Source of the DNA: Paenibacillus sp. LHD-38
GTDB taxonomy: Bacteria > Bacillota > Bacilli > Paenibacillales > Paenibacillaceae
NCBI RefSeq assembly: GCF_031157315.1
Contig: NZ_JAVIFU010000014.1
Location: 62,001-126,000, forward strand
Length of the DNA stretch: 64,000 nucleotides
Reading direction: 5' to 3'
Positions within the stretch are counted from its first letter, which is position 1. Every line of letters begins with the position of its first letter. This document shows positions 62,120-64,000 of the stretch, piece after piece. A program made the position numbers and the translations under genes. The notes beneath the pieces were generated by a model. That model did no database searches. It saw nothing but the letters and a program-made list of their open reading frames with translations, and was not told the origin of the DNA.

Positions 62120-64000
62120 ATGTCCATGTCCAAGCAGGATATGCTTCCGGAGCATCTCCTGAAGCAGCTGACAGGCAAGCTGTTGTTTAGTTTCAAGACA
62201 GACCTGCTGCCTGACGGCCGGTTCGGCGAGCAATGGATCGCCGTTACTAGCCGCGACATCATGATTATGCAGATGGAAGGTCCGACAGTCATGCAGCTAT
62301 CGGCTGCGGAGCTTAAGGATGCGAGAGCCGTTGGTGCAGTAGGAGGCGGCACACTGGTAGCCGACATGCAAAGCGGACCGGTAGTCATTGCCCGCTATAC
62401 GGCTGAGCTGACATCGGTAGCCGGCTTTGCCGCAAAGCTCTTGAGCGCGATTGCAAAGGGAGAGGAGCTTCCGGCCGTTTCGGAGCGCGATTTACCGCGT
62501 TATTGCCCGACCTGCGCCAATCCGCTCGGTGAAGGCACGCAGGTTTGCCAGCTTTGCTTGAACAATGGCAAGCTAGCCTCCCGGATGCTGGGTTACGCAA
62601 AGCCCTATAAGCTTCAAATGGCAGCGGCCGGCTGTTTGCTGATTCTAACCACCTTGGTCGAGCTGCTGCCGCCGTTTCTGACGAAAATCATCATCGACGA
62701 TGTGCTGCAGCCCAAAAATATGGGCTCAGCCTTGTTTACCGTTGTTTCTGGCTTGGGTCTTACCATGCTGCTTCTTACTGTTATGCAGACGGTGCGCGGG
62801 TATATCGGCATATGGGTCGGTTCCAAGCTAATGGGTGATGTTCGCAAGGATGTTTATGCGTCGCTCATGAGGCTTTCGCTGGCCTTCTTCGACCGCAGGC
62901 AGACCTCTCAATTTATTGGCCGCGTTAATAATGATGCAGAGTCGATGCGTCAATTCATGACGGACGGCGTCATTTTCGTCTGCGGAGAATCGCTTCGCGT
63001 CGTCATCATTTTTATCATCATGATGAGCCTGGATTGGAGGCTGTCACTGTTCGCGCTGCTGCCTGTTCCGGTTATGGTTGCGGCGTCAGTCACCATCTGG
63101 CCAAAAATCGGACGCCGCCTCTACCAGCAGTGGAGGTCGATCTTTCGCTTGAATATGCTGGTCGGCGATTCACTGCAGGGTATTCGGGTGGTGAAGGCAT
63201 TTGGCCGTGAACGCGAGGAGTTGTCCCGCTATACCGAGGCGAACGCGGAAGTCGTGAAGAACAATGTCAAGACAGAAGGGCTTTGGCAGTTTATATTTCC
63301 TGCCTTTAACCTTATTGCGGGAATAGGCACGCTTCTGATCTGGTATTACGGAGGAAGCAAGGTGTTGAACGACGAGCTGCAGCTAGGGGTGCTTATGGCG
63401 CTTGTCGCTTATCTTGGCATGTTATTCGGTCCTTTGCAGTGGGTCAGCCAGATGATTAACTGGGCCAGCAATGCGATGGCTGCCGCGCATCGGGTGTTTG
63501 AAATTATCGATACGCCATCCGAAGTGCCCGATGTTCACAAGCCGGTGCCGCTCGGTACCATCAAGGGCGATGTCGACTTCGAACAGGTCACTTATGGCTA
63601 TGAGAAGCATCATCCAGTGCTTCGGAATATCAGCCTAAGTGTGAAAGCAGGCGAGATGATCGGCTTGGTCGGACATTCGGGAGCGGGCAAGTCGACGTTT
63701 ATCAATTTGATATGCCGGTTTTATGACGCGGATGAAGGTTCCATACTCATTGACGGTGTTTCGATCCGCGATATCAGCCAATCCGATTTAAGAAAGCAGA
63801 TCGGTGTTGTCCTTCAGGAAACGTTTCTCTTTGACGGCTCGATCGCGGAGAACATCGCGTATTCCAAGTCCGACGCGACACCTGAAGAAATTATGCGGGC
63901 AGCCAAGATTGCCAATGCGCATGATTTTATCGTCAGATTGCCGGACGGCTATGATACCCGGGTTGGCGAGCGTGGGCACAAGCTGTCCGGCGGGGAGCGG
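62120..64000 (+). CDS. ABC exporter with PH-like domain and zinc ribbon (partial)
   Basis: 627 residues visible, open at the right edge. Residues about 10-115 form a bacterial PH-like segment (IAVTSRDIMIMQMEGPTVMQLSAAEL). A zinc ribbon CPTC-CQLC follows near 130-150. Then come six TM helices (about 165-430) and an ATPase with Walker A GHSGAGKST, Q-loop GVVLQETFLFDG and the start of the signature LSGGER at the edge. Fused membrane and ATPase domains make it a type-IV exporter (lipid, peptide or drug). ATG 62120 is favoured, with AAAGGGAG 4-5 bases upstream; 62117 and 62126 are alternatives. It is unlinked to the sugar genes. Confidence 0.85.
   Translation, partial: MSMSKQDMLPEHLLKQLTGKLLFSFKTDLLPDGRFGEQWIAVTSRDIMIMQMEGPTVMQLSAAELKDARAVGAVGGGTLVADMQSGPVVIARYTAELTSVAGFAAKLLSAIAKGEELPAVSERDLPRYCPTCANPLGEGTQVCQLCLNNGKLASRMLGYAKPYKLQMAAAGCLLILTTLVELLPPFLTKIIIDDVLQPKNMGSALFTVVSGLGLTMLLLTVMQTVRGYIGIWVGSKLMGDVRKDVYASLMRLSLAFFDRRQTSQFIGRVNNDAESMRQFMTDGVIFVCGESLRVVIIFIIMMSLDWRLSLFALLPVPVMVAASVTIWPKIGRRLYQQWRSIFRLNMLVGDSLQGIRVVKAFGREREELSRYTEANAEVVKNNVKTEGLWQFIFPAFNLIAGIGTLLIWYYGGSKVLNDELQLGVLMALVAYLGMLFGPLQWVSQMINWASNAMAAAHRVFEIIDTPSEVPDVHKPVPLGTIKGDVDFEQVTYGYEKHHPVLRNISLSVKAGEMIGLVGHSGAGKSTFINLICRFYDADEGSILIDGVSIRDISQSDLRKQIGVVLQETFLFDGSIAENIAYSKSDATPEEIMRAAKIANAHDFIVRLPDGYDTRVGERGHKLSGGER

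Noticed and set aside
1..64000. CRISPR arrays, tRNA or rRNA genes, prophage
   Set aside because: No regularly spaced repeat, cloverleaf-like sequence, ribosomal RNA signature or phage gene was found by eye; a tRNA scan was not possible.

Overview
The window looks like a chromosomal stretch of a Paenibacillus-type Firmicute. The reasons are purine-rich Shine-Dalgarno sites with frequent TTG and GTG starts, lipobox lipoproteins, YesM/YesN-type sensor kinases and AraC-type response regulators, LplA/MalF/MalG-type sugar importers without their own ATPase, and a multimodular GH10 xylanase with C-terminal SLH domains, an architecture known from xylan-degrading Paenibacillus. The genus call is inference. 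No rRNA, tRNA, phage or CRISPR was seen.

Layout. 1-4.3 kb: tail of a GH2 beta-glucuronidase, then GH35-like and GH43 genes in one tight operon. 4.3-11.6 kb: a worn region with a possible IS remnant, a 3'-truncated GH1 gene, an SDR, a frameshifted DHA2 efflux pump, a short frameshifted remnant, a LysE/AraC pair and an MFS protein with an N-terminal DUF3817-like domain. 11.9-17.7 kb: a YtfQRT-YjfF-like furanose ABC importer with two paralogous binding proteins. 17.9-20.3 kb: a truncated HemD-like ORF, a BenE-type permease and a PhzF protein. 20.3-30.2 kb: two divergent three-part signalling loci, each a binding lipoprotein, a YesM-like kinase and a YesN-like regulator. 30.4-40.6 kb: an AraC regulator, GH127, a membrane-anchored GH43 and the S-layer xylanase. 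40.9-46.6 kb: a MacAB-like ABC efflux operon with two ATPases. 46.7-60.5 kb: an AraC regulator with a degenerate receiver, divergent from a nine-gene operon (two binding proteins, one a CBM-like fusion, two permease pairs, an NHL/TPR protein, a YIP1 protein and a DUF5696 lipoprotein). 60.7-62 kb: a membrane-anchored GH10. 62.1 kb to the edge: an ABC exporter with a PH-like domain and zinc ribbon.

How it fits together: xylan is probably cut at the cell surface by the SLH-anchored and membrane-anchored GH10 enzymes, debranched by GH43 and GH127, imported by ABC systems that borrow a shared ATPase, and finished inside by GH2, GH35 and GH43. Control appears to combine sugar sensing by kinases with CcpA (several cre-like sites).

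Most notable signals: (i) a 101-bp element in three same-strand copies (30.3, 33.9, 60.6 kb), each just after a terminator, with compensatory changes in its stems; (ii) a composite operator (two direct GRCAGGT repeats plus a cre-like site at fixed spacing) upstream of both the GH43 gene at 34.1 kb and the operon at 47.8 kb; (iii) the nine-gene transporter/NHL/YIP1/DUF5696 operon, whose function I cannot assign.
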